Virus record (IMG/VR): IMGVR_UViG_3300042691_016649
Coordinates: 1 to 20,253 of that record
Origin: a virus
Reading direction: 5' to 3' (one strand)
DNA length: 20,253 nt
Positions 7,705 to 13,907 of the stretch are shown piece by piece. A program made the position numbers and the translations under genes. Below the pieces are notes generated by a model. The model searched no databases and was not told where the DNA came from. It worked only from the letters and a program-made list of their open reading frames with translations. Position 1 is the first letter of the stretch. Each line of letters opens with the position of its first letter.

Positions 7705-8159
7705 GCATCTCGCAATTTACCAGCAGCCTGTCGGCGACCCTGCGGTGGACTGCCGCAAGTTCCGACAGCCTCGCCACCACGACAGACACGCAACTGCTGA
7801 CGCACACCGCGTCGAAGGTGTACGGCACCGGCAGCGGTCAGGCGAACATAATTTGGCACGACACGCTGAACTCCGCTGCGACGCTGTCGCTGTCTGCGCT
7901 GCCGAGGTCGATTCTGGGGATCGCCGGCAACTACTCGTTCTCGTCTGTCAGGACGCTGCGGATCAAGAACGCCGCGTCGAGCGGGAACGTGACGGTGACG
8001 ATGGCGGCATGCGGGCTGTCGTCGCTGACGCTGCCCCCGGGTGGCGTGATCGTCATCGACTCGCCGCCTGGCTGGACTGCCTCGGGGACGCTCGCCATCG
8101 GCGGCACCGTGACGGCTGTCGAGGTGGTTCTGATCGGCGTCGGCACCGGGGAGTCGTGA
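7701..8159 (+). CDS. Beta-rich probable virion protein, first of a tandem pair
   Basis: This encodes 152 residues from ATG 7701 (ATGA overlap); an in-frame ATG at 7683 would add six residues. The sequence is Thr/Ser/Ala-rich and beta-like, with a central WHDTLNSAATLSLSALP segment followed by SSVRTLRIKN and a Gly-rich end. The same pattern (W-x-D-x-x-x-L-A...LSALP...LAI.G....V..I.N) occurs in the next gene, so the two appear to be tandem relatives. Proteins with the W-[HQ]-D...TLAA pattern occur in phage structural regions, so a head or tail decoration role is plausible. There is no membrane segment. Confidence 0.78.
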   Translation: MSISQFTSSLSATLRWTAASSDSLATTTDTQLLTHTASKVYGTGSGQANIIWHDTLNSAATLSLSALPRSILGIAGNYSFSSVRTLRIKNAASSGNVTVTMAACGLSSLTLPPGGVIVIDSPPGWTASGTLAIGGTVTAVEVVLIGVGTGES

Positions 8160-8160
8160 C

Positions 8161-8667
8161 ATGGCGACGCTGCTTTCCAATAGCGACCTGAAACTCACGT
8201 GGGCATGGAAAGACCCCCTCGACCTGTCCGAAATCGTGGATCGTGGCGAGATCCGCCAGACGGCGATCATTGACGACATCTCGACCGCGAACATGGTGTG
8301 GCAGGACAGCCGCACACTCGCTGCCAGCACCATCGAGACGATTGACCTGTCGGCGCTTCCGCTGAAAGCACTTGCCATCGAAGGCGTCGTTCAGTTGACC
8401 AAGGTTCACCGTGTCTACATCGCCAACACGACGACCGACGCGGCGCTGACGGCTGCTGGGGCGACCGTTGCGGAGTTGCGCGTCGGCCTTCCGGACAACG
8501 GTCTTGCGACAAGTTACGCGCTGTCTGTTTTTCAACAGTCGCACAACTACCTCTTCTCGCGGCAGGGGTGGACTCCCACCGACCTGCTGCGAATCGGCAA
8601 CGTGTCAACGCTGCCGATCACCTATGACATCGTTCTCGTTGGGAAAGGAAGCGTGGTCAGTGCCTGA
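8161..8667 (+). CDS. Beta-rich probable virion protein, second of a tandem pair
   Basis: This encodes 168 residues, with the ATG one base after the upstream stop. It shares with the previous product the centre ANMVWQDSRTLAASTIETID, then LSALPLKALAIEG and a VHRVYIAN strand, and the two are of similar length, which points to an old duplication with strong divergence. Its C-terminal half (LFSRQGWTPTDLLRIGNVS) has no counterpart that I can align by eye. No catalytic motif, signal peptide or membrane segment is present. I infer a structural or decoration role from position and from similarity to its neighbour. The next gene begins eight bases inside its end. Confidence 0.78.
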   Translation: MATLLSNSDLKLTWAWKDPLDLSEIVDRGEIRQTAIIDDISTANMVWQDSRTLAASTIETIDLSALPLKALAIEGVVQLTKVHRVYIANTTTDAALTAAGATVAELRVGLPDNGLATSYALSVFQQSHNYLFSRQGWTPTDLLRIGNVSTLPITYDIVLVGKGSVVSA

Positions 8668-8950
8668 CATCACGACGGCAGTGCTGGGGCGGCTGTTTCC
8701 GCAACTCGTTTCGTACCTGCCGCTGATCCCGCTGCTTCAGCGGATCGCGAACAACAGCGACCCCAACGCTAGGGCGGTCGCCATTCTGGAACTGCTTCGC
8801 TTCGGCGCTGGCCGCACTCCATCGAGTCTGGACGACGAATTGCTGGCGCTGCTGGAACCGGCCTTGCGAACTCCGGAGTCGCAAAAACTTGTGCAGTGGC
8901 TGGCCGACAAGCTGACCGCTGGAATCTTCGCAATGGAGCAGGCGCCGTGA
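8660..8950 (+). CDS. Small helical protein of unknown function
   Basis: This encodes 96 residues from GTG 8660 (M-P-D-I-T-T-A-V...), overlapping the previous gene by eight bases; GGAAAGGAA lies about ten bases upstream. The product looks all-helical and Leu-rich, with a moderately hydrophobic stretch (VSYLPLIPLLQRI) that is too polar at its flanks for me to call a clear membrane segment. The C terminus ends in WLADKLTAGIF. No family is recognised. Its place immediately before a run of membrane proteins could make it part of the lysis cassette, but nothing in the sequence proves that. Confidence 0.68.
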   Translation: MPDITTAVLGRLFPQLVSYLPLIPLLQRIANNSDPNARAVAILELLRFGAGRTPSSLDDELLALLEPALRTPESQKLVQWLADKLTAGIFAMEQAP

Positions 8951-9207
8951 GCATCGAGCAAGTGGCAGGAATCGCCGTTGCCGTTTTCGCTGCGGCATAC
9001 GCCGCGTATGACGTCGCCGTCGCCCGCAAGCGCGGGACTGCCGGCGACAAGTGCATGGACGAGTGCGCTGCCGACGCGCTGCGGCTCGCCGCACGGCTCC
9101 GGGCCGGCGGATGCCCCGAGGGTGTCGCCGCCTGTCAGGCGCTCCTGAACGTGATCCTCGAGCATCCCGCGCATGGCAAGCAGCAGCCGCCAGAGGTGAA
9201 AACGTGA
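8947..9207 (+). CDS. Small single-span membrane protein, lysis-region
   Basis: This encodes 86 residues from GTG in a GTGA overlap. Residues 5-23 (QVAGIAVAVFAAAYAAYDV) form one N-terminal membrane helix, followed by the basic cap AVARKR and then a soluble helical part with three or four cysteines (KCMDECAADALRL, GGCPEGVAACQALL). The layout, with a short N-terminal anchor and a cytoplasmic tail after a positive cluster, is compatible with a holin-like or accessory lysis protein. No named family is recognised. It is the first of several membrane-anchored small proteins packed around the peptidase gene. Confidence 0.72.
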   Translation: MSIEQVAGIAVAVFAAAYAAYDVAVARKRGTAGDKCMDECAADALRLAARLRAGGCPEGVAACQALLNVILEHPAHGKQQPPEVKT

Positions 9208-9641
9208 GCCGCGCCGCCGTCGCTGCGGCGGTCGCCGCTGTCGCCATTGCCGTAGCAATAGTTTCCCCGGGCCGGCAGCGGACAGCCCCGGCAGTCGATC
9301 ACACCCCAGCCGGTCTGTCGCAGGCTTTCGCGGCGGTCAGCACCGCAGACCGGAAAGCAATCGCTGGGCTGTACTCGTCGCTTGCGACAGCCATTGAGAG
9401 GGACGACACGCTGATCGCCGGCACTGGGGTGATGGCGGCTGGAATCGGCAGGTCGCTCGACCTCGCCTTCGACGGTCGCAAGGTTTCCCCGGACGGGAGC
9501 CTTGGCAGCGCAATCGATGCCCACGTGGCGTCGGCGCTTGGCTTCCCAGCAGGCGATATGCTCGACGTCGTGATGACGCCGGCGCTTCGGGCAAAGGCCG
9601 CAGCAGCCCTCCGCGAAGTATCCGCCGCCGCCGCGAGGTAG
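9204..9641 (+). CDS. Small secreted or membrane-anchored protein, lysis-region
   Basis: This encodes 145 residues from GTG in a GTGA overlap. The N terminus SRAAVAAAVAAVAIAVAIV is an Ala/Val-rich hydrophobic segment that could be a signal peptide or a membrane anchor, with PGRQR after it. The remaining 120 residues are soluble and Ala-rich, with an acidic and helical middle. No family is recognised. It ends three bases before the peptidase gene and lies within the cassette of membrane proteins, so export to the periplasm with a lysis or spanin-like task is possible. That task is inferred from position and topology only. Confidence 0.7.
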   Translation: MSRAAVAAAVAAVAIAVAIVSPGRQRTAPAVDHTPAGLSQAFAAVSTADRKAIAGLYSSLATAIERDDTLIAGTGVMAAGIGRSLDLAFDGRKVSPDGSLGSAIDAHVASALGFPAGDMLDVVMTPALRAKAAAALREVSAAAAR

Positions 9642-9644
9642 CCG

Positions 9645-10682
9645 ATGCCGCTCGACCGCGACGATTACGGGCGCCCCGCCAAACTCCCGCCGGGGATGCG
9701 GCACTGGCCGGAAGACCGCGCCGATGTGACCGACCCCGTCGAGATCGCGCGGCTCTACAACCGCGGCTTCGCCGGCGCGTACCGCGACCAGGAGGCGACC
9801 GAGGCGCTCCACGCAAGTTTCGGCAGCAGGCAGACGTTTGCCGATTGGGCAGCGAGCGACAGCGGACTCGCCGGGGCCGGCGAAGGCAAGTTGGCGCTGC
9901 TCTACGCATACGTGCTGAAACTGGCGCCCCGGGCCTATGACGTCGCGCAAAAACGTGGCGACTGCGTGAGTTTCGCATTCAAGAACGCATGCGACGCCGT
10001 GCGCGCGACAGAGATTCTCGCCGAGGGTCAGCCAGAGGCGTGGATCGCCGAAACTTCTCCTGAGTGGCTGTATTGGGGGCGAGGCCACAGCGGCGAGGGC
10101 GCGTCGTGCGCGACGGTTGGCGAGTGGGTGTCGGCGAGGGCCGGCATGATGTTGCGTCGCAACTATCCGGAGTTCGGGTTTGACGTCTCCACCTACGATC
10201 CGCGAGTCGGCCAGGACGGCAGATCCGGCCCACCTCGAGCCGCCATCGACGCAGCGAAATTGCACAACGTCGCGATGCTGACGCGGATCACATCAATCGA
10301 GGAGGCCCGCGACGCGATTGCCGCTGGGCATGCGCTGTCGTGCTGCTCTGGGTTGTCGTGGAGCGATCAGCGGGACGCTCGCGGCGTGTCGAAGCGCACT
10401 CCAGGCGGGTGGGCGCACGCCATGTGCTGGTCGGCGGTCGATGCGCGAGTTGACACCGTGAAGCAATTCGGCGGGCCACTGTTCGGAGTCAACCAGAGTT
10501 GGGGCAATTGGAACCGCGGCGGATGGAGTGCCGACTACGGCACCTGCCCCACCGGCATGTTCTGGATTCTCCCGCAAGACGCGGCAACCGCCATCAGTCA
10601 CGGCGGCACGTATGCCGTCGCCGATGCCCGCGGGTTCCGCCCCACAAAATTGCCGAGCCTCGGCGCCAGGGGGAGACTGTGA
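9645..10682 (+). CDS. Papain-like cysteine peptidase, candidate endolysin
   Basis: This encodes 345 residues from ATG 9645. Three segments match the catalytic blocks of C1-type peptidases in the right order. QKRGDCVSFAFKNACDA places Gln102 and Cys107 like the oxyanion Gln and the nucleophile before a long helix. GGWAHAMCWSAVD holds His258 at the start of a strand. FGVNQSWGNWNRGG (Asn283) resembles the NSWG..W block. No signal peptide is seen at the N terminus. The gene lies among small membrane proteins, where phages usually keep the endolysin, so cleavage of peptidoglycan stem peptides is a reasonable inference. A virion protease is the main alternative. No known muramidase, amidase or lytic transglycosylase gene is in the window. 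Confidence 0.72.
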   Translation: MPLDRDDYGRPAKLPPGMRHWPEDRADVTDPVEIARLYNRGFAGAYRDQEATEALHASFGSRQTFADWAASDSGLAGAGEGKLALLYAYVLKLAPRAYDVAQKRGDCVSFAFKNACDAVRATEILAEGQPEAWIAETSPEWLYWGRGHSGEGASCATVGEWVSARAGMMLRRNYPEFGFDVSTYDPRVGQDGRSGPPRAAIDAAKLHNVAMLTRITSIEEARDAIAAGHALSCCSGLSWSDQRDARGVSKRTPGGWAHAMCWSAVDARVDTVKQFGGPLFGVNQSWGNWNRGGWSADYGTCPTGMFWILPQDAATAISHGGTYAVADARGFRPTKLPSLGARGRL

Positions 10683-11017
10683 ACCGCGTCGCTCTGCTGA
10701 TCTTTGTTGCCGTGGCCGTCGCCGGGTGCGCACCCGTCGCCGAGCCGCCTCCTGACGCAGTCGGGCCTGCATGCGTCGGGCTGGCGTTCGCTACCCTCGA
10801 GCAGGTGACGCCATCGCCAGCACCAAGGAAGTGCTGCGGCGAGTGTGGCGGCACCGGCAAAGTGCGGAGCGGAGACGGCATCGCATTGATCTCCTGCGGA
10901 TGCGACGCGGCATGCAAGTGCCAGAAGCCAAAGCAGCCAGCCGCCCCAGCAGCCGCCGCCCCCGCAGCTCCAGCGGCGAAGCCTTCATGCCCAACTGGGA
11001 AGTGCCAGACAAAATGA
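10679..11017 (+). CDS. Cys-rich lipoprotein, lysis-region
   Basis: This encodes 112 residues from GTG in a GTGA overlap. The N terminus NRVALLIFVAVAVAGCAPVA is a clear signal peptide ending in the lipobox AVAGC, so Cys19 should be lipidated and the protein held at a membrane surface. The mature part has a CCGECGGTGKV block (residues 54-64) like the CxxCxGxG zinc repeats of DnaJ, then SCGCDAACKC, a Pro/Ala-rich linker and a final CPTGKCQTK. The cysteine pairs could bind zinc or form disulfides. In this cassette a lipoprotein could act like an outer-membrane spanin subunit, but it lacks the short Pro-rich form of classical Rz1 and the role is unproven. Confidence 0.75.
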   Translation: MNRVALLIFVAVAVAGCAPVAEPPPDAVGPACVGLAFATLEQVTPSPAPRKCCGECGGTGKVRSGDGIALISCGCDAACKCQKPKQPAAPAAAAPAAPAAKPSCPTGKCQTK

Positions 11018-11397
11018 ACTGCTCCGATTCAGAAGTTGCCGACGCCTCGCGTGACGTCACGTGGCAGATAGCCCACGACTGCGCCGGCGCTGTGGCGTTG
11101 GCTCCCACCACGACCCACCGCGTGGTACGGCTGGCCGTGGAACTCCTGCCGGCTGTCGTCCCGCTCCAGAATCCCGCCGCCGGCAGGGACGCGCACAGGG
11201 CAGCGATCCGCGTGATGCGGCAACGGATCAGGGACGCCTACCAAGATCGGCACGGGTGCGGGATCATCGCGACCCTCATCCTGTCGGCGATCATTCAGCA
11301 GGTCGTCTCCGCGCTGATCGCCAGGTGGTGGTCTGGCGATAGTTCGTTCCGAAGGCAGGTCAGGCTTGCGCAGTTCGGACTACGGGGGAAACCATGA
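11014..11397 (+). CDS. Membrane protein with C-terminal hydrophobic helix, holin candidate
   Basis: This encodes 127 residues from ATG 11014 (ATGA overlap); ATG 10987 is a possible earlier start. The first 80 residues are soluble and helical. A single hydrophobic segment, GIIATLILSAIIQQVVSAL (about residues 89-107), follows, ending IARWW before a basic tail (RRQVRLAQFGLRGK). One C-terminal membrane helix with a positive tail suggests an anchored protein. In a phage lysis cassette this could be a holin or antiholin-like factor. No family is recognised, so the holin label is only a hypothesis. Confidence 0.72.
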   Translation: MNCSDSEVADASRDVTWQIAHDCAGAVALAPTTTHRVVRLAVELLPAVVPLQNPAAGRDAHRAAIRVMRQRIRDAYQDRHGCGIIATLILSAIIQQVVSALIARWWSGDSSFRRQVRLAQFGLRGKP

Positions 11398-11717
11398 GCA
11401 TCGACGTCGTATCGAACGCGATTCTGGATATCGGAGGAAAGTTCGGCGTCCCAGCCGTCGTGCTGGGGCTGGTGCTGTGGATGGGCCGCGAGGCGGCTAT
11501 CGCCGTCCACCAGACTGTCGTCTCACCAATCGTGACGTCGCACACGCGATTCATTGACACGATCTCGGAGCAGTCCCGGCAGCAGACCGAGGTCATGGGG
11601 CGTCAAGCCGACGCCTTCCGCGAACTCGCCGAGGCGCACGAAGAGCAGATCACTATTTTGCGTGAGGCTTTCCCAGCCTCTGGAGGACGTCGCACGGCGC
11701 AGGAGGCCCGCCCGTAA
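11394..11717 (+). CDS. N-terminal membrane anchor plus coiled coil, holin- or i-spanin-like
   Basis: This encodes 107 residues from ATG in an ATGA overlap. Residues 18-31 (GVPAVVLGLVLWMG) form a short membrane helix, and the rest (from about residue 50: HTRFIDTISEQSRQQTEVMG and AEAHEEQITILREA) is a long amphipathic, probably coiled-coil, region. This topology resembles inner-membrane spanin subunits and some phage holin-like proteins, which pair with a lipoprotein such as the one two genes upstream. It is the last late gene. Its final 65 bases overlap the minus-strand integrase 3' end, so late transcription would run into the integrase antisense. Confidence 0.75.
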   Translation: MSIDVVSNAILDIGGKFGVPAVVLGLVLWMGREAAIAVHQTVVSPIVTSHTRFIDTISEQSRQQTEVMGRQADAFRELAEAHEEQITILREAFPASGGRRTAQEARP

Positions 11718-12579
11718 TCTTCGGGTCTAGGTAATACCTCTCGGTGATCCTTTTTGATGAATGACCGAGCAGGGCGCTGCTGTCTTGCCCAGCGGCAGCA
11801 TACGCGCTCGCGACCGTGCGCCTGATTTTGTGGAATTTGCTTGACCGCCCGCCGGCAAGCCCAGCGGCTTCCACGATCTCGCCGAAGATCGGCCAAATTC
11901 TGGCCCGCTGAGACGGTGGGATCGTGATCAGCATCGGCGACGACGGGACGACGATTGCGTCGAGCAGGTCGCACGTTTCGTCCGACAGGCGGAACAGTTT
12001 GTCCTTCTTCTTGCCCTTCCTCGCCTCCGCGCGCACAAGGCAGTGCGGTCGGTGGTAGTCGTCCCGCAGCGCCTCTAGGCATGCGGTCACGCGCTCGCCG
12101 GTGTCATAGATGAAACTGATCAGTGCTGGCATGACGGCGCTGGTCAGAAGTTTCCCGATTCGCCCATTCGCTGACTTGGCGGCGTCGAACACCCTGACCA
12201 TCTCTTCGTGCGTCCACGCCTCTGGCGTCCTCTCTGGGAGAGTCTCCGGTGCAATCGCCAGCCTCGCGCCAGTGAGGATGCCCCGGTCGAACGCCAATCG
12301 TGCCATCGCGCAAATCTGCGTCCGCTGCTTCTCCACGGTGTATGGAGACAGCCGCCGGCCCGTTCGCCCGCTGACCGTTGTCGAGAGCAGTTCAAGGTAG
12401 CGCGTCACGGTCAGGTCGTCGGAGATGTCGCCAATCGTCGGCTCGCGACCGATGAGCCGTCGCATCGACGCGAACGTCGCCTCGTAGAGGCGGGTTGTGT
12501 TAGCGCTTTTGCCTCGGAGTTTCAGAGGCCGATAGACCTCCCGAAAGAAAACTGTCAATTGCGTCATGGAGTCCATCAC
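11653..12579 (-). CDS. int: Tyrosine recombinase / phage integrase
   Basis: This encodes 308 residues and carries out site-specific integration and excision of the phage DNA. The N-terminal part (about residues 1-100) is a core-binding/SAM-like domain; the C-terminal part is the catalytic domain. Visible catalytic residues are Arg163 (GERVTACLEAL), a Lys in the ARKGKKKDKLF beta turn, His250 and Arg253 (FHKIRRT), His273 (LLGHSS) and the nucleophile Tyr282 (ERYYLDP), nine residues after His273 as in lambda-type enzymes. Alternative in-frame ATGs at 12576 and 12567 are possible starts. It reads against the late operon and diverges from the early genes. The attachment site was not located. Confidence 0.9.
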   Translation of the reverse strand: MMDSMTQLTVFFREVYRPLKLRGKSANTTRLYEATFASMRRLIGREPTIGDISDDLTVTRYLELLSTTVSGRTGRRLSPYTVEKQRTQICAMARLAFDRGILTGARLAIAPETLPERTPEAWTHEEMVRVFDAAKSANGRIGKLLTSAVMPALISFIYDTGERVTACLEALRDDYHRPHCLVRAEARKGKKKDKLFRLSDETCDLLDAIVVPSSPMLITIPPSQRARIWPIFGEIVEAAGLAGGRSSKFHKIRRTVASAYAAAGQDSSALLGHSSKRITERYYLDPKITGGPPAPCDVLQRLGKPHAK

Positions 12580-12591
12580 GGGGTGTCCCCA

Positions 12592-12619
12592 TTAGTACGG
12601 TACGCATCCAGCAAGTCAA
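12592..12619 (-). promoter_or_regulatory. Possible integrase promoter (weak)
   Basis: On the minus strand TTGACT (plus 12614-12619) is followed by a 16-base spacer and TACTAA (plus 12592-12597), just upstream of the integrase start. The -35 element matches five of six consensus bases and the -10 element only three. It is plausible because of its position but weak as a promoter. Confidence 0.3.
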
Positions 12620-12624
12620 AAATG

Positions 12625-12649
12625 CCGGTCGCATCATGCGATCCGGTCG
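12625..12649. repeat. Palindrome with flanking direct repeats upstream of int
   Basis: The perfect short palindrome CGCATCATGCG (12630-12640, five-base arms around one centre base) sits between two copies of CCGGTCG (12625-12631 and 12643-12649) at an 18-base spacing. It lies next to the candidate integrase promoter, so a binding site for a regulator or for the recombination machinery is possible. Confidence 0.35.
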
Positions 12650-12775
12650 TGACGCATTGAGCGACGAATCGACCAAGCGTGCCGGCCTACATCCGGCGCG
12701 CATGGCGAAATCGTCACGACACGACTTGGAGGCACCACCCCTACGGGCTAACAACCCCCGTGTCCTGTCCCCGCC

Positions 12776-12781
12776 ATTATA
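12776..12781 (-). promoter_or_regulatory. Perfect TATAAT hexamer facing integrase
   Basis: Plus-strand ATTATA reads TATAAT on the minus strand, about 195 bases upstream of the integrase start, and stands out in a very G+C-rich region. No good -35 hexamer lies 16-18 bases upstream, and the region there falls in the GC hairpin at 12788-12815, so it might need an activator or be chance. Confidence 0.28.
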
Positions 12782-12787
12782 TGTCGC

Positions 12788-12815
12788 CCCCCCACTGGAA
12801 GGGTCTAGTGGGGGG
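12788..12815. repeat. GC hairpin in integrase/early control region
   Basis: Nine-base arms (CCCCCCACT at 12788-12796 and AGTGGGGGG at 12807-12815) flank a ten-base loop. No T-run follows on either strand, so it is not a classical intrinsic terminator. It sits between the divergent integrase and HTH genes, just upstream of an ATTGTTG element, and may insulate or regulate the two directions. Apart from the sites listed, I see no gene in 12580-12852. Confidence 0.45.
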
Positions 12816-12828
12816 CGGGTCTTGGCTG

Positions 12829-12839
12829 AATTGTTGCCT
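12829..12839 (+). promoter_or_regulatory. ATTGTTG intergenic element, copy 1 (short form)
   Basis: AATTGTTGCCT lies 14 bases before the ATG of the double-HTH gene, next to its ribosome site. The same eleven bases recur at 15173. It shares only the AATTGTTG core with the longer copies at 13479, 16825 and 19056. Confidence 0.35.
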
Positions 12840-12852
12840 GGAGGACTCGCAA

Positions 12853-13398
12853 ATGGTGGAGCGGACAGGTTCCGACGAATGGATTTCGATCACCGAGGCC
12901 ACGCAGATCATGGGCTGCTCAAAGTCCTGGGTTCTGCTGCTCCTCCAGCGAGGCGCCCTGGCCGGTCAAAAAATCCACTCCAGAGCGTGGGTCGTGAGCA
13001 AGCGGGCCGCGGAGGCCGACGCCTCCCGCTACCGCGAAGACGCAGCCGCAGGGAAGGTGGGCAGGCCGAGGGCGCAGCAGCAGACCCCGCCCAAGAAGGC
13101 CGGCTGTGGACGGCGGAATACTCGACATGTAGACTTGGGATCGAGGGCCACGGACATGAAGATCGCATACGACGACGCCGGCGTGATTCCGGCATCCGAT
13201 CTGATCGGCATCAAGACGGCGGCAGAGCTGACCGGAATCCATCGGTCGTGGTTGCACGCGCTCATCTCGCGCGGCGACGTTCAGGTGGTCGAGATCGACG
13301 GCAAGCCGTTCGTGCGGCGGTCGCAGGTCGAGAAAATGCCTCGCAACAAGCCCGGGCGCCCGCGGAAAACCTCCGCGATTTCAGCGAAAAAGCGCTGA
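12853..13398 (+). CDS. Double helix-turn-helix DNA-binding protein, excisionase- or repressor-like
   Basis: This encodes 181 residues from ATG 12853, with GGAGGA seven bases upstream; longer in-frame starts would read through the GC hairpin. There are two similar domains. Residues 10-50 (WISITEATQIMGCSKSWV...RGALAGQKIHSRAWVV) and 117-162 (LIGIKTAAELTGIHRSWLHALISRGDV...GKPFVRRSQVEK) each look like a MerR/excisionase-type winged helix. Each is followed by a GRPR basic motif (residues 70-73 and 168-171), like an AT-hook minor-groove contact. Its location next to the divergent integrase fits an excisionase or lysogeny regulator. Which of the two it is cannot be told from sequence; an autoregulatory role is suggested by the dyads right after it. 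Confidence 0.78.
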   Translation: MVERTGSDEWISITEATQIMGCSKSWVLLLLQRGALAGQKIHSRAWVVSKRAAEADASRYREDAAAGKVGRPRAQQQTPPKKAGCGRRNTRHVDLGSRATDMKIAYDDAGVIPASDLIGIKTAAELTGIHRSWLHALISRGDVQVVEIDGKPFVRRSQVEKMPRNKPGRPRKTSAISAKKR

Positions 13399-13400
13399 CC

Positions 13401-13429
13401 TTGACCTTTTTCTGACACCGCGTCAGAAT
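13401..13429 (+). promoter_or_regulatory. Candidate early promoter with internal operator
   Basis: TTGACC (13401-13406, five of six consensus) and CAGAAT (13424-13429, four of six) are separated by 17 bases. The perfect dyad TCTGAC-ACCGC-GTCAGA (13411-13427) fills the spacer and enters the -10 element, as repressor operators do. It would drive the early genes starting at 13518. Confidence 0.45.
13411..13427. repeat. Inverted repeat TCTGAC/GTCAGA, possible operator
   Basis: Six-base perfect arms with a five-base centre lie in the gap between the double-HTH gene and the first early gene. The position inside the candidate promoter makes a repressor site likely. A transcription terminator is less likely since no T-run follows. 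Confidence 0.5.
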
Positions 13430-13438
13430 ATCTCTCGT

Positions 13439-13458
13439 TCGGTCGAGCGTTCGACCGA
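13439..13458. repeat. Perfect 8-bp inverted repeat, possible operator or leader hairpin
   Basis: TCGGTCGA, four bases GCGT, then TCGACCGA gives a perfect 20-base dyad. It sits downstream of the candidate promoter's -10 element, in the leader of the early transcript, and could be a second operator or an RNA stem-loop. No T-run follows. Confidence 0.5.
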
Positions 13459-13478
13459 TGAAACCAGCGGTCACGCCG

Positions 13479-13495
13479 AATTGTTGGCGTGAGCG
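13479..13495 (+). promoter_or_regulatory. ATTGTTG intergenic element, copy 2 (long form)
   Basis: AATTGTTGGCGTGAGCG differs by one base from the copy at 16825 over its length. It lies just upstream of the ribosome site of the next gene. A partial dyad (GTTG ... CAAC to 13501) overlaps it. Confidence 0.5.
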
Positions 13496-13517
13496 CACAA
13501 CGAGGGAGACGATGACC

Positions 13518-13907
13518 ATGTCGAAGATCACGGTTGACCTGCTGAAGAAGATGCGCGGCGACATCGAGGCCGCGATGAAGACCGTCGAGGCCGCTCACGG
13601 CGTCAAGTTGTCGCTGGGCCGCTGCACCTACTGCGAGGACACGGCGACGTTCAAGTTGGAGGTGGCCCGCGTCGGTGACGGCGGCGAAGCCATCACGAAG
13701 GACGCCGCCGACTTCAAGTTGTACGCGCCGATGCTCGGCATCGCCGCCGACATGCTCTTCAAGACGGTGCGGCTGCTCGGCACCAACTACAAGATCGTCG
13801 GACTCAAGCCCCGGCGGGCGAAGCCGGTGCTGGCGATCAGCGAGCGCGACGGTCGCACCTACTGCTTCACGGCAGACGCCATCAAGTCTGCCCACTTCGT
13901 TTCGTGA
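13518..13907 (+). CDS. Conserved-type early phage protein, unknown function
   Basis: This encodes 129 residues from ATG 13518, with AGGGAG nine bases upstream; ATG 13512 in the same frame would add Met-Thr. The N-terminal half is a helix (KITVDLLKKMRGDIEAAMKTVEAAHGV) followed by a beta-type domain with ATFKLEVARVGDGGEA, DAADFKLYAPMLGI, GTNYKIVGLKPRRAKPVLA and RTYCFTADAIK. This pattern (a GxxYKIVGLKPRxxKxPVLA strand block) resembles a protein family present in many phages, but I know of no function. It is the first gene after the candidate regulated promoter, so it is likely expressed early. Confidence 0.75.
   Translation: MSKITVDLLKKMRGDIEAAMKTVEAAHGVKLSLGRCTYCEDTATFKLEVARVGDGGEAITKDAADFKLYAPMLGIAADMLFKTVRLLGTNYKIVGLKPRRAKPVLAISERDGRTYCFTADAIKSAHFVS

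Noticed and set aside
7428-8378. Minus-strand open frame of 316 codons over kinase and virion-like genes
   Set aside because: It is low-complexity Arg/Ser/Gln-rich and antisense to a better-supported operon.
9135-10265. Minus-strand open frame of 376 codons over the peptidase gene
   Set aside because: It opposes the papain-like gene whose catalytic blocks are clear, and shows no domain of its own.
11664-11680. Hairpin GAGGCT-TTCCC-AGCCTC at the end of the last late gene
   Set aside because: It lies in overlapping coding sequence of both genes and has no T-run, so a terminator call is not supported.
12580-12852. Attachment site attP in the integrase control region
   Set aside because: No convincing core repeat, tRNA-like segment or arm-site pattern could be recognised without the host sequence.
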